A stretch of DNA of 64,000 bases from Margaritifera margaritifera (GCA_029931535.1 JAQPZY010001688.1:2783001-2847000), one strand, 5' to 3'. Counted from the first letter of the stretch, positions 9,443 to 17,999 are shown. The notes: generated by a model not told the origin, from the letters alone. A program made the numbers and translations.

Positions 9443-9797
9443 CTATGCTAATTGTACCAGCCGATTGAAGACGTTTAAAAAATGGCCTAAAGGGGATCGA
9501 TTACCCACAGCCATCTCTTTAGCCAGAGCAGGATTTGTCTACTTTGAACAGGGAAGTTTAGTGAAATGTTTTAGTTGTGGTGCAAGCATTCGCATGAGTC
9601 CTAAAGATTCAGCTATCGTGGAACATACCAGATGGTCACCAAACTGTGCTTACCTTTCTTTGGCGTTTCCACGGATCACATTACAATACTTTTCGGATGG
9701 TACAGTCGACAGGTATAAAAAAGGAACCCCTTCCAAGCCTAACCTTCATTCTGACTTTTCACGTGAACCGAGCAAGAAGAAAAAAAAAAATAGATGA
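9417..9797 (+). CDS. Single-BIR inhibitor-of-apoptosis-like protein 1
   Basis: 126 aa starting at ATG 9417 (upstream in-frame codons are a Lys run with no ATG). It has one BIR domain, about residues 16-80: RLKTF..WP, LARAGFVY, CFSC, then EHTRWSPNC. Zinc ligands are C51, C54, H70 and C77, with a 15-residue gap between C54 and H70 (16 is usual). The Trp normally after the second Cys pair is replaced. There is no RING domain. BIR proteins bind caspases or IAP antagonists, and viral IAPs are known from baculoviruses and other large DNA viruses. The TGA stop overlaps the ATG of the next BIR gene (ATGA), after a poly-A run; a frameshifted two-BIR ancestor is an alternative. Confidence 0.85.
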   Translation: MTSTWVLPDYANCTSRLKTFKKWPKGDRLPTAISLARAGFVYFEQGSLVKCFSCGASIRMSPKDSAIVEHTRWSPNCAYLSLAFPRITLQYFSDGTVDRYKKGTPSKPNLHSDFSREPSKKKKKNR

Positions 9798-10282
9798 GTA
9801 TTTTTTCTAGTTTTGAGGAATTTGAGTGCGATGCCGTACGTTGTGACATCTTTGATTCAGTCACTCCCCATCGATCAAACTCTAAAGAGGCAGATCGTCC
9901 TTTATGTTTCAGTGGAAAAAATACTAAAGGAATTGACGTTAATGACAACAAGAGGAATGATGTGGAGCCTAAATGGCATATCAGAATACCTGTGACTTTA
10001 TTTGGTTATTCCAAGTATGAAAGTCGACTCGAGTCATTCAAAGACAAGTGGCCAGAATTTCTAGATGGACCTAAACCGGAAAGTTTAGCTAGATCTGGAT
10101 TTAAATACACGGGAGAAGGAGATAAAGTTCAATGTTTTAGTTGTGGTGTGGAACTTCGCCATTGGAAGCCTACCGACTCAGCTTACATTGAACATGCCAG
10201 ATGGTCTCCGCACTGTCACTTCTTACCTTTAGTCGCCATAGAAAAGTACGGGTACGATGAGCCAGATAACAAGAAGAAGTAA
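9794..10282 (+). CDS. Single-BIR inhibitor-of-apoptosis-like protein 2
   Basis: 162 aa. A Ser/acidic/charged N-terminus of about 70 residues without recognised motifs precedes one BIR domain: RLESF..KWP, LARSGFKYTGEGDKV, CFSC, RHWKP, IEHARWSPHC. Spacing is canonical C-x2-C-x16-H-x6-C, and the Trp after the Cys pair is present, so this domain looks fully competent to fold. No RING domain or other effector region is visible. It overlaps the preceding BIR gene by four bases (ATGA). The two BIRs are clearly related but not near-identical, which points to an old duplication rather than a fresh copy. Confidence 0.88.
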   Translation: MSIFSSFEEFECDAVRCDIFDSVTPHRSNSKEADRPLCFSGKNTKGIDVNDNKRNDVEPKWHIRIPVTLFGYSKYESRLESFKDKWPEFLDGPKPESLARSGFKYTGEGDKVQCFSCGVELRHWKPTDSAYIEHARWSPHCHFLPLVAIEKYGYDEPDNKKK

Positions 10283-10286
10283 TACA

Positions 10287-11372
10287 ATGGAGGAGGAAAA
10301 GGAGAATACTTCTTCTTCTTTAGATGAACTTATTTGTGGTTTACCTTTAGAGTTACAAGAACGTATTTTTCAGTATATTCCAACTTTAGAAGATCGTATT
10401 CGTGGATTACCTTTGGAGCTACGAGAACGAATTTACCAAGAATTTGTTCACATTCAACTGAAACGTAAAAAAGAGTTACATCCTTTACAACATACTTGTT
10501 TTAACCAATGGTATTTGAAGACAAAATAAGACAAATGATAGCCAAGAAGGTATTCAAATGGTCAGACATTGATGAAAATCTACATCCCCATTTTAAGATA
10601 TTGGTAGGGGTTACCTACAATATAGCAGTGGAATATAGAATTCCATGGAAGGATGTGAAGGAAAAAAATGTGACTAACATAGACGAATTCAAAAAACTGT
10701 TTGAAGAACTGTCTCCTGAAGCCGAAGCGCCATTTCATTTTTTGAAATTAGATAGGATAGTCACTGAAACTGGTGTTGGATCCTATAGATATCCTTTACC
10801 TACCGATTCCATTTTTTTTTGTGTGTGAGTATTTTGTCACCAAGAAACCTACTCTACAAGATCGCATTCGTGACTTGTCTTCAAAGTTACAAAAACGGAT
10901 TTACGATGAGTTGGTTCAAATTCAAGTGAAACGTAAACTTCAAGTGATTCCTCGATTTCAAGGCTATGGCTACTTTCGTCGTATCAGAAATTTGATTCTG
11001 AAAAATGACTATCACCAGTATCGTGAAGAATACAAAAGAGAAGTATTTCTTTCCAAATCGGAAACTTTACCCAAGTACATTAGTGTCATGCCTTTGAATG
11101 TGCGAGAACAGATTTACCGTTAGTTTGTGAAATTACAAGTGAAACGTAAACTCAAAGTCATTTCTCGATTTTTACACTATACCCTCTTTCAAGGGCATAG
11201 AAGAATGGTCATGGGAAACCTCTATCACAACTTCTATCCTGAAGGAGACTGTCTCAAAAGGTACCAACCTTGGGAGCCTGGCTATAAAAACATGCCACCC
11301 AAGATACCAACCTTAGCCATCGATCCCTATAAAGAGGAGGCGGCACGTCTCAAATCACTTTACTACTCGTGA
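10287..11372 (+). pseudogene. F-box-like LPxELxERI repeat protein(s), frame-broken
   Basis: Four related helical motifs occur in succession: GLPLELQERIFQYI, GLPLELRERIYQEF, SSKLQKRIYDELVQ and MPLNVREQIYR. Three are followed by a (V/I)xLQ(L/V)KRK-like tail. LPxELxxxI resembles the start of an F-box, which in cells recruits SCF ubiquitin ligase, but no LRR or Kelch partner domain is visible. The coding region is split: ORF 10287-10529, ORF 10508-10828, then a shift at a T9-10 run (about 10811-10820), then an in-frame TAG at 11121-11123 with the same frame continuing to 11372. Whether it was one gene or two is unclear. It lies directly after the BIR pair, in a region of non-core cargo. Confidence 0.55.
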
Positions 11373-12360
11373 AACGGATTCTGTGACACAGTTACTGCCT
11401 GACTATAAAAGAGTGGGTATGCCTGAACTCTACACGCCACTTCTGAAACGGATTCCGTTGAAGGAAATCACAGATTGTGTTCATACCTTAGAGGATTATA
11501 AAAAAGTGATACAAGAACTGTATCCATTGAATTTTGGACGTTATGTGGTGTGTGTCTTAGTGACTACTTATCTTGGATTTCGTTTTCCAGGACATTCGTT
11601 GTGGAATATTTTTGAGGACAAGTGTTTGCCTTGGATTCTTTTGAAGGATCCGTGGTTGTTTTGGACTCAATTGTTGAGTACCAAAAAACAATATGACCGT
11701 GTGTTCTTCTTCGGACTTAGTAGAAGAAGAAGACTATAAATATTTGATTTTATCAGTTCACGAAAGAAACATTGTACGTTTAGCGTTGAGAGTGGTAATG
11801 AAAATTAGTGACGTACTTCCATGTGAAGAAGACATTCGTCACAATTTATCTGTGTATAAAACATTTCAAGAAGTGTGTACTGCTAGTGAGTTACACCAAC
11901 AACTTTTCCATTGAAAAGATGTACGACCCTGGAGAAACCTTGGTTTCCAATATTGGTTACAAGAAGTGGCCCAGTTCAGCCAAGATTTGGCAACCACTTA
12001 TTGATAACATTCTAAAAGTGAAAAAAAAAATGGGAACCTCCATGGGAAACTCTAAAAGAAGAAGAAGAAGAAGAAGAAGTACATGACACCACTACCACTA
12101 CTGCTGTGGTTCCAATACCTCTTGAGGAGGAACACCACCCTTCTTTACCACCGCTACCGTCAGTGAATTCAAAAAAGACGAGTAGAAGAAGAATGTTACC
12201 ACAAACAGTGGTGTCTTTCATGACTTGGACACAAAACAATTGTTGTTCCTTTTCTTGTTTAGAGAGAACTTTAGCTGTTTTAGTGATAGTCTTAATTGTG
12301 TACGTGTTCGGTTTAATTGTATATTTTCTCACAAATTCACTTCTTCATGCAAATTTGTAA
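11317..12360 (+). pseudogene. C-terminally membrane-anchored protein, frame-broken
   Basis: Consecutive ORFs in changing frames read as one decayed protein: 11383-11739, then 11693-11914, then up to about 12028, then the frame ending at 12360. Shifts fall near 11700, near 11910 and at an A10 run (12020-12029). The N-terminal part has LLPDYKRVGMPELYTPLL and a Trp-rich helical section. The C-terminal part has a Glu run, Thr/Pro-rich stretch, a CCSFSC cysteine cluster and a strong membrane segment (LAVLVIVLIVYVFGLIVYFL) close to the end. Type II or tail-anchored topology is possible. I do not recognise the family. Confidence 0.5.
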
Positions 12361-12406
12361 AATATGTTATTGGTTGTTGGTTGGTTTGTTTTACAAAAAA
12401 AAAAAA

Positions 12407-12412
12407 AATAAA
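12407..12412 (+). terminator. AATAAA polyadenylation signal after the membrane-protein gene
   Basis: AATAAA follows an A-rich run about 45 bp beyond the stop at 12360. This gene group has a conventional poly(A) signal rather than a histone-type stem-loop. Confidence 0.5.
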
Positions 12413-12426
12413 CATGTATGAAAACG

Positions 12427-12433
12427 TATAAAA
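12427..12433 (+). promoter_or_regulatory. TATA box of packaging ATPase
   Basis: TATAAAA at 12427, 54 bp before the ATG at 12481, followed by a T/C-rich leader. The same spacing recurs for the next two genes (13239 to 13295, 14180 to 14241), suggesting a shared late-type core promoter. Confidence 0.7.
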
Positions 12434-12480
12434 AGCCTTGGGTTTTTTGTCTTCTTCTCAAAAATCTTCTTACCTCAATC

Positions 12481-13230
12481 ATGGCTACATCATTCTCCTC
12501 CTCTTCTACCTCGTCTACCTCTTCCTCCTCTTCTGTGGTGAAAGTAATTGACGAAAGGTTAGATCGTCAAAGTTGGAATGCTTTGTACCTGCGCCATCCA
12601 TTTAACATGTTAATTGCTGGAACAGGTGGTTCAGGCAAAACCGAATTTGTCAAACGATTGATCGAACACAAAACTGATTTGTTTGATCATCCACCTCAAC
12701 GTATCGTGTGGTGTTACAAAGAGTGGCAACCGTCTTACACGTTATTGAAAGAAAGTCAAGGAGAAACCATTTCGTTTGTAGAAGGCATCCCTCACGAAGA
12801 CGATGGAATCGTGTCTGACGTGAGTCAAACTCATTTAGTTATTTTTGATGACATGTTAGGAGAAGACGAAGAAGAAATTAAACTTTGGTTTACACGAAAA
12901 TATCACCATCGTAATGCTAGTATTGTGTACATAACACAAAATTTATTTCAACAGAGTAAAGCCCATCGAACTATTAGTTTGAATGCTCATTACGTGGTCT
13001 TGTTTAAAAGTCCCAGAGACAAATCTCAAGTACAAGTGTTAGCCAAACAGTTAGGAGCTCCTTGGCTCAATTATGCGTACGACGATGCCACTCAAGCCCC
13101 TCACGAGTATTTACTCATTGACTTAAAACCGACCACTCCTGACTATTTGAGATTTCGTGCCAGTATCTTTCACTCTTGGGGTCAAGAAGGTGGTCCTGTC
13201 ATTTACACGTCCCCTTCAGTCCATTTTTAA
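12481..13230 (+). CDS. FtsK/HerA-superfamily DNA packaging ATPase
   Basis: 249 aa; start at ATG 12481 after the TATA box (the ORF is open further upstream, but that ATG overlaps the TATA). A Ser-rich N-terminus (residues 3-18) precedes the P-loop GTGGSGKT at 47-54. Walker B is HLVIFDD at about 118-124, and the sensor-like region YITQN follows. Length and motifs fit the A32-like packaging ATPases of Polintons, adintoviruses and virophages. It would pump element DNA into the preformed capsid. The frame is intact throughout. It heads the structural gene block and has its own TATA box. Confidence 0.95.
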   Translation: MATSFSSSSTSSTSSSSSVVKVIDERLDRQSWNALYLRHPFNMLIAGTGGSGKTEFVKRLIEHKTDLFDHPPQRIVWCYKEWQPSYTLLKESQGETISFVEGIPHEDDGIVSDVSQTHLVIFDDMLGEDEEEIKLWFTRKYHHRNASIVYITQNLFQQSKAHRTISLNAHYVVLFKSPRDKSQVQVLAKQLGAPWLNYAYDDATQAPHEYLLIDLKPTTPDYLRFRASIFHSWGQEGGPVIYTSPSVHF

Positions 13231-13238
13231 AAAAAAAC

Positions 13239-13245
13239 TATAAAA
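13239..13245 (+). promoter_or_regulatory. TATA box of 13295 gene
   Basis: TATAAAA 56 bp before the ATG at 13295, directly after the ATPase stop. Confidence 0.7.
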
Positions 13246-13294
13246 ACAACCTACAGCGTCATTTTTTGTCTCACACTCTTTTTGAGAGAAGAAG

Positions 13295-14183
13295 ATGACT
13301 TCCTTTCAATCTCATCCTTCGGCTAAATTGATTCGTGCCTTGTATGGCATTAGTCGTGAAAAAAATGCACAAGTTCGTGCTCATTTGTTAGAAGCGAGTC
13401 TTAAAGAAGTGTTACGATGGTTTACTTTGACAGCACGTCAATTACTACAAGGTATCATTCACATCCCTCATCAAACTCAACGTTTTTTTCAAAGACATAA
13501 ATCGGCATTGTCACAACTGGCTGATCCTAGAATCGATTCACGGACTAAAAAACAAATCATTTTAACTCCTGGTGGAAGTGGTTCTTTAGGAGGGGTTATG
13601 ATTCGTTCCCTTTTGAAATGGGATCCTAATGATGCCAAAGCCAAAAAACCCAAATCACCTAAAAAGAAGAAGAAAAAAAGTCCAAAGAAAAAGAAGAAGA
13701 AAGTCAGCCAAAAAAAAAAGAAAAGCCCACAAAAGAAGAAATCCCCAAAGAAAAGTCGTGCCAAGAAGAAGAAAAGAGGTACTGCTGCAACCAGGAAGAA
13801 AAAAACACTACCACAACAACAGACCCCATTAGTAACAAGGTCACCTTTTGCGTCCACATCTTCTTCACCTTTCACCATGATGCCTGTCAAACAAGACTTA
13901 AGTCCCGTGTTTCCTAATTTAATGCAAAAATGGAAACCTATTTCGAAAGTGACCCCGTCGGGACCGTCAACTTCAGCTGATTTAGCCATGGCAGCAGCTA
14001 GCAATAAGTACCATCCCCTAAAACCAAAGTCCAAGAAAGAACTGGTATCTTACAAAGTTTAGTAGATTTATCCAAACAAGAATTGAGTCGATTTAGTCCC
14101 TTGAAAACACCTCAACGTCAAGTGAGACCTGTCGTGAAGTTGGTACGTCGTGCAGACAATCAGTGGAGACGTGTTCCAGTATA
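13295..14183 (+). pseudogene. Lys-rich basic protein with Polinton small-protein core, C-terminal frameshift
   Basis: ORF 13295-14062 gives 255 aa. The N-terminal 110 residues contain the core LLQGIIHIPHQTQRFFQRHK, then LSQLADP, then a GGSGSLGGV stretch. This core recurs in the next gene and, from memory, in small unnamed Polinton proteins encoded near the ATPase. The middle is a long Lys/Ser/Pro run (KSPKKKKKK repeats), resembling linker-histone or core-protein tails. A frame change near 14030-14040 would extend the protein to the TAA at 14181-14183 with a basic end (VKLVRRADNQWRRVPV). The stop overlaps the next TATA box. A DNA-condensing virion protein is a reasonable inference; function unproven. 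Confidence 0.7.
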
Positions 14184-14186
14184 AAA
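14180..14186 (+). promoter_or_regulatory. TATA box of 14241 gene
   Basis: TATAAAA 61 bp before the ATG at 14241, overlapping the end of the preceding coding region. Confidence 0.7.
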
Positions 14187-14240
14187 TAGAAGGGTACCCT
14201 GCTAAAAGACTTCAGACTTGTTTTCTACCGACTAAAAAAG

Positions 14241-14684
14241 ATGGCTCCCAAACGTGCACACCACCACCACCACCACCACCAAAAAAAGAAGAAAACCAGT
14301 AAAAAAGGACGACTTCTTCCCCCTCGTCTAGCCAAACATTGGGATGTCTTGTCTGTCCTGAACAAATCCAAACCTCCCATGCGAAAACAACTCATTCAAA
14401 CAGCTCCTAAAGAAATCATTTATACCGTGTGTGAATGTTGTTTGAACGTGTTGAAAGGAACGGTACCTTTGTCCAAGATACAGAAACAAAAATTAGGGAA
14501 ACATCGGAACGTTCTTCGTCAAATGGTGAAAAAGAAAATACCTCTTCGACAAAAGAAAAAAATGTTGGTACAACGAAGTTGATTTCTTCCTATGTTGATA
14601 GGACCATTGTTAAAAATAGCCGCTCCTTTGTTAGGAACGATTGCTGGACCACTTTTAGGAGGAGTCATGCGATAAAAAAAAAGA
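14241..14684 (+). pseudogene. Basic protein with hydrophobic Gly/Leu/Pro tail, in-frame TGA
   Basis: Begins with a His run and Lys-rich segment, then the conserved core VLKGTVPLSKIQKQKLGKHR, related to the core of the preceding gene. TGA at 14580-14582 ends it after 113 codons. The same frame stays open for 33 more codons, encoding a hydrophobic Gly/Leu/Pro-rich tail (FLPMLIGPLL, LLGTIAGPLLGG) to the TAA at 14682-14684. Related Polinton proteins, as I remember them, have GG followed by such a tail at this point, so the TGA probably replaced a Gly codon. The tail looks membrane-active or assembly-related (inference). Confidence 0.7.
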
Positions 14685-14712
14685 AGGATAAAAAGGACCA
14701 CCCTTCTCTGAA

Positions 14713-15359
14713 ATGACCACACCTTTTTGGTACCTTTGAATGAAATGGAAGGACGAAAACTGACTTTAGTACCTTACAAACGATAGATGGAATTTCATCG
14801 TTGGAACGAACAACGGATTCCTCATTTACCAGTCAATCCTAATCTCAACGAAATGTCTCAGTTACAACAAGAAATACAATCCCTGCTGGAACGTAACGAT
14901 TTGTCCGAAACAGAAAAAACCCAACGGTACGGTCAACTTTTACAACGTCTACAACTCTTTCGTCAAAAAGCAGTCGACGAAACAGCTCCACCCACTTTGA
15001 GAGATTTTAAGGCTCTCATGAAAAGCGAACCTAAAGTGACTATCAAAAAAGAAAAAGAAAAAGAAGAAGAAGAAGAAGAAAAAGAAGAGTTTTTACTAAC
15101 TCCACCTCTTAAAAAAATAAAAAAGTTAGCCACCCCAGATTGGATAAAAAAGAAAAGGTCTACCCCTTTATCCTCAGAAAAGAAAAAGAAAGAAGTGAAG
15201 TCAGAAGTAAAGAAAGAAGTCAAAACAGAACCGATAACCCCTGATGTTCGAACTCCCTCTTTTACCCCAGTAGCACGTCGGACACGTAAACAACAACAAT
15301 CCAAAAAGATACCTCACGAAGAAAAGAGTATTGGAAATTGGTTAACTTATTCTTCTTGA
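14713..15359 (+). pseudogene. Conserved Polinton 'LVP' coiled-coil protein upstream of integrase
   Basis: Likely start ATG 14713; a shift at the T run 14722-14727 and an in-frame TAG at 14784-14786 separate it from the intact ORF 14787-15359 (190 aa), which starts at an ATG directly after the TAG. N-terminal words RKLTLVP and NEMSQLQQEIQSLLERNDLS, followed by RYGQLLQRLQLFRQK, match a small protein commonly encoded by Polintons as I recall. The rest is low-complexity Lys/Glu with several KxE repeats and a basic end. Function unknown; probably a virion or core-associated protein. The internal ATG could allow a shortened product. Confidence 0.7.
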
Positions 15360-15372
15360 GGAAAAAAAAATC

Positions 15373-16494
15373 ATGGAGAAACTGTTAGCTAGCATTTATT
15401 ACAATCCTGGCCATGCTGCTGGTTACGGAGGAGTTCAAAAATTATATCGAGCTGCTAAAAGTCAATTGAAAAGTGTACGTTTACCCGAAGTACGACGATG
15501 GTTACAAGAACAATCGACGTACACGTTACACAAACCCATTCGACGCAAATTTTCTAGAAGTACTACTCAAGTGGAAGGGATCGATCATCAATGGCAAGCT
15601 GATTTAGCGGACGTCTCTCATTTAGCTACTTACAATCGTGGTTACAAATATTTGTTTTGTGTCATCGATGTGTTTTCCAAATTTGCTTGGGTCGTGCCTT
15701 TGACTTCTAAAAGCAGTACCGAATTGGTACGAGCCTTAAAATTGGTCTTGAAACAAAGTGGACGTCAACCTTTACGATGGCAAACGGACAAAGGCACCGA
15801 ATTTCTAAACCAAGCTTTTCAAAAAGAATTGAAACAAAGACACATTCATTTTTTTACGACCGAAAATCCTGAAACCAAAGCCAGTATCGTGGAACGTTTT
15901 CAAAGAACTTTGAAAGAACGTATGTGGAAATATTTTACACATCAACATACTCTCAAGTACATCGACGTGTTACCTCGTTTGGTTAAAGCGTACAATCAAT
16001 CGTACCATCGTAGCATTGGATGTACCCCCGAAGAGGTTAGCCCTGAAAACGAAGTGGCCGTGTTTGATAAATTATTTGGTTCACCACCCCAGAAGAAAAA
16101 AAAGAAAAAGACACCCTTGTTGGAGTTAAAGACGGGAGATTGGGTTCGCATCGGAAAAACCAAACGTACTTTTGACAAAGGTTATTTACCTAACTGGACT
16201 ACCGAATTGTTTCGTGTAACTACCCCCGTCCGTGGACGTGATCCTCCCGTCTATAAATTGGAAGACATGCACGGTGAAGTACTCAAAGGAACATTTTACT
16301 TGCCTGAGTTACAACGAGTGACTAAAAAAGAAGACACCTTGTACGACATCGAAAGCATTCTCGAACAAAGAACACGTAAAGTAGGTAAACGACGAGTAGA
16401 AGAAGTCAAAGTACGTTGGAAAGGATATCCCCCTAGTTTTGATTCTTGGATTGCGGCTTCTCAAGTCGTCGACTATAAAAAGAAAAAGAAGTAA
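15373..16494 (+). CDS. int: Retrovirus-like DDE integrase with C-terminal chromodomain
   Basis: 373 aa, intact. Catalytic triad D77 (QWQADLADV), D139 (WQTDKGTEF) and E174 (ASIVERF), with the D-35-E spacing of the rve integrase family. The N-terminal region (LYRAAKSQLK, YTLHKPIRRKF) is typical of Polinton integrases. After the core comes an SH3-like segment (LKTGDWVRIGKTKRTFDKGY), then a chromodomain at about 318-365 (YDIESILE, KVRWKGYPPSFDSWI). It cuts and joins element ends to make the 6-bp duplication seen at the termini. The chromodomain may direct integration to modified chromatin (known for chromoviral integrases; inference here). Confidence 0.96.
   Translation: MEKLLASIYYNPGHAAGYGGVQKLYRAAKSQLKSVRLPEVRRWLQEQSTYTLHKPIRRKFSRSTTQVEGIDHQWQADLADVSHLATYNRGYKYLFCVIDVFSKFAWVVPLTSKSSTELVRALKLVLKQSGRQPLRWQTDKGTEFLNQAFQKELKQRHIHFFTTENPETKASIVERFQRTLKERMWKYFTHQHTLKYIDVLPRLVKAYNQSYHRSIGCTPEEVSPENEVAVFDKLFGSPPQKKKKKKTPLLELKTGDWVRIGKTKRTFDKGYLPNWTTELFRVTTPVRGRDPPVYKLEDMHGEVLKGTFYLPELQRVTKKEDTLYDIESILEQRTRKVGKRRVEEVKVRWKGYPPSFDSWIAASQVVDYKKKKK
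16473..16479 (+). promoter_or_regulatory. TATA-like box before membrane protein gene
   Basis: TATAAAA inside the last integrase codons, about 31 bp before the ATG at 16504. The short spacing would leave almost no leader, so confidence is low. Confidence 0.35.
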
Positions 16495-16503
16495 ACTCAC
16501 AAC

Positions 16504-16938
16504 ATGCCATTCAACACAGTAGCCACCCAGACTCCTTCACAGAGTTCTTCTCTTCAAGAATTACAAAAACAACCACTTTGGGTGTGGTGCGGAGAACGTG
16601 TGCCTAAAAATCAAATCGTCTTTTTCTGCCAAATCTTCGTAGTAATTTGTGTCATCGGAGCAGCCATTACTAATTTGAGTTTGCAACAAGGGGACAAACA
16701 ATTGTGGACCGTTTTACTGAGCAGTTGCATCGGTTATATTCTACCCAGTCCCTCTTTGAAATTTACGGAGAGTCACAACAACAGCCACAACAACAACAAC
16801 AGTCAGCACAACGGTAGTACAACCAACGCCAGTCCACCTTCTTCTTCCAGTCACCACCATAATACCATTCCTCTTTTGGAACATCCTTTACACTCGAGTG
16901 ACTCCTCGGAGAGCAAAACAACCCTCGAACTACTATGA
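16504..16938 (+). CDS. Small two-helix membrane protein (144 aa)
   Basis: Two hydrophobic segments, about residues 38-56 (IVFFCQIFVVICVIGAAIT) and 67-80 (LWTVLLSSCIGYIL), follow the motif ERVPKNQ and precede LPSPSLK. This arrangement matches a short membrane protein carried by many Polintons and adintoviruses, always near the penton gene, of unknown function. The C-terminal half is Asn/Ser/His-rich and probably disordered. The stop overlaps the penton ATG (ATGA at 16935-16938), suggesting coupled translation or a shared transcript. Confidence 0.85.
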   Translation: MPFNTVATQTPSQSSSLQELQKQPLWVWCGERVPKNQIVFFCQIFVVICVIGAAITNLSLQQGDKQLWTVLLSSCIGYILPSPSLKFTESHNNSHNNNNSQHNGSTTNASPPSSSSHHHNTIPLLEHPLHSSDSSESKTTLELL

Positions 16939-17999
16939 ATGACCAATTTTATTTAACGTTACCTAGTGACAGTTCCATGGATGTGTTTCCCAACAACCGC
17001 TTATGTTGTTTCACGGCCAAATTACCTCAAGCCATTCAATTGGATCACGATACTCATTGGGAAGTGAGTTTGGTAGAAATCATTCATCCTACGCAAATCA
17101 TAAACATCAACAAAACTCAAAACACTATGGTTGTACAAATCTTGAACAAAAAAATACATGATCACTTGGTAAATAATGATCCTGAAATCTGGAAAGAAGA
17201 CCCTGAAGATCCAGACATGAAAGGATCATTCAAAAAGTTAGTACCAGATCCTAAATCTACTCAACCTACTGTCTATTCTCAGATTACTCTGAGAATTCCT
17301 ACAGGATATTATTTTAGTCCTGAACATTTGGTGGACACCATTAGAACCCAGTTTGCACGCCAATTTAGCCAAGCCATATCAGCAGCCAATAAATTTGTAA
17401 GAATTGCTTACCATGCTTTGGCACGACGTTTAATTGTCCAAATTTTCAAAGAGAGAGGGCAACTCCTTACTGAGAAAGATAAAGGTTTACCTTTGGAAGA
17501 GAGAAAATATTTGACCATTGAATTTTGCTCTGGATTGTTTGGTATTTTGGGTGGAAATAAAGATTTTACCGCTGAAAGTGATTTAGAGTTTGGAACCAAC
17601 GTAGAATTTGGACATAAATTTAAACATCCTATTGAATTGAATGGTGGACTGAATTTAATGTTTGTGTACTCCGATGTGGTGGAGTACAACGTGGTGGGAC
17701 ACACATCCGCTCCGTTACTGAGAGTCATGCCTTTCAAATTGGATATTGGTGGTGCTGGTTCTAGTATTACTGTGGACGAAGAGGGTGGAAGTACTACCAC
17801 TAGTAATTCTATTGTTGGTGGCAACACCTTTCACGTTCACCGTGAATTTGTTCATCCTCAATATCTTCCAGTCAGTAAATCGTATTTTGACAGTGTCCAG
17901 ATTAGTATAAAAGGAGATTTAGGACAAGATGTACCATTCATTGACCAAGGAAAAGTCACGGTGAAACTACATTTTCGAAAAAAACAACAAATTCTCTAA
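16935..17999 (+). CDS. Penton-like minor capsid protein (single jelly roll)
   Basis: 354 aa, intact. The N-terminus FYLTLPSDSSMDVFPNN, then FTAKLPQAIQLD, WEVSLVEIIHP and PTGYYFSPEHLVDTI, is characteristic of the Polinton minor capsid/penton family. The C-terminus (KSYFDSVQISIKGDLGQ, VTVKLHFRKK) is the usual final strand region. It would form pentamers at the capsid vertices. A Gly/Ser/Thr-rich insert at about residues 275-298 is probably a surface loop. It starts within the stop codon of the membrane-protein gene. Confidence 0.92.
   Translation: MNDQFYLTLPSDSSMDVFPNNRLCCFTAKLPQAIQLDHDTHWEVSLVEIIHPTQIININKTQNTMVVQILNKKIHDHLVNNDPEIWKEDPEDPDMKGSFKKLVPDPKSTQPTVYSQITLRIPTGYYFSPEHLVDTIRTQFARQFSQAISAANKFVRIAYHALARRLIVQIFKERGQLLTEKDKGLPLEERKYLTIEFCSGLFGILGGNKDFTAESDLEFGTNVEFGHKFKHPIELNGGLNLMFVYSDVVEYNVVGHTSAPLLRVMPFKLDIGGAGSSITVDEEGGSTTTSNSIVGGNTFHVHREFVHPQYLPVSKSYFDSVQISIKGDLGQDVPFIDQGKVTVKLHFRKKQQIL

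Noticed and set aside
13489..14034. 181-codon leftward ORF rich in Phe
   Set aside because: It is the antisense shadow of the Lys-rich (AAG/AAA) protein; Phe runs simply mirror Lys codons.
14963..15304. 113-codon leftward ORF rich in Phe/Ser
   Set aside because: Antisense shadow of the Lys/Glu-rich LVP-type protein.
17408..17827. 139-codon leftward ORF within the penton gene
   Set aside because: Antisense to a clearly conserved capsid gene, with no independent motif or promoter.
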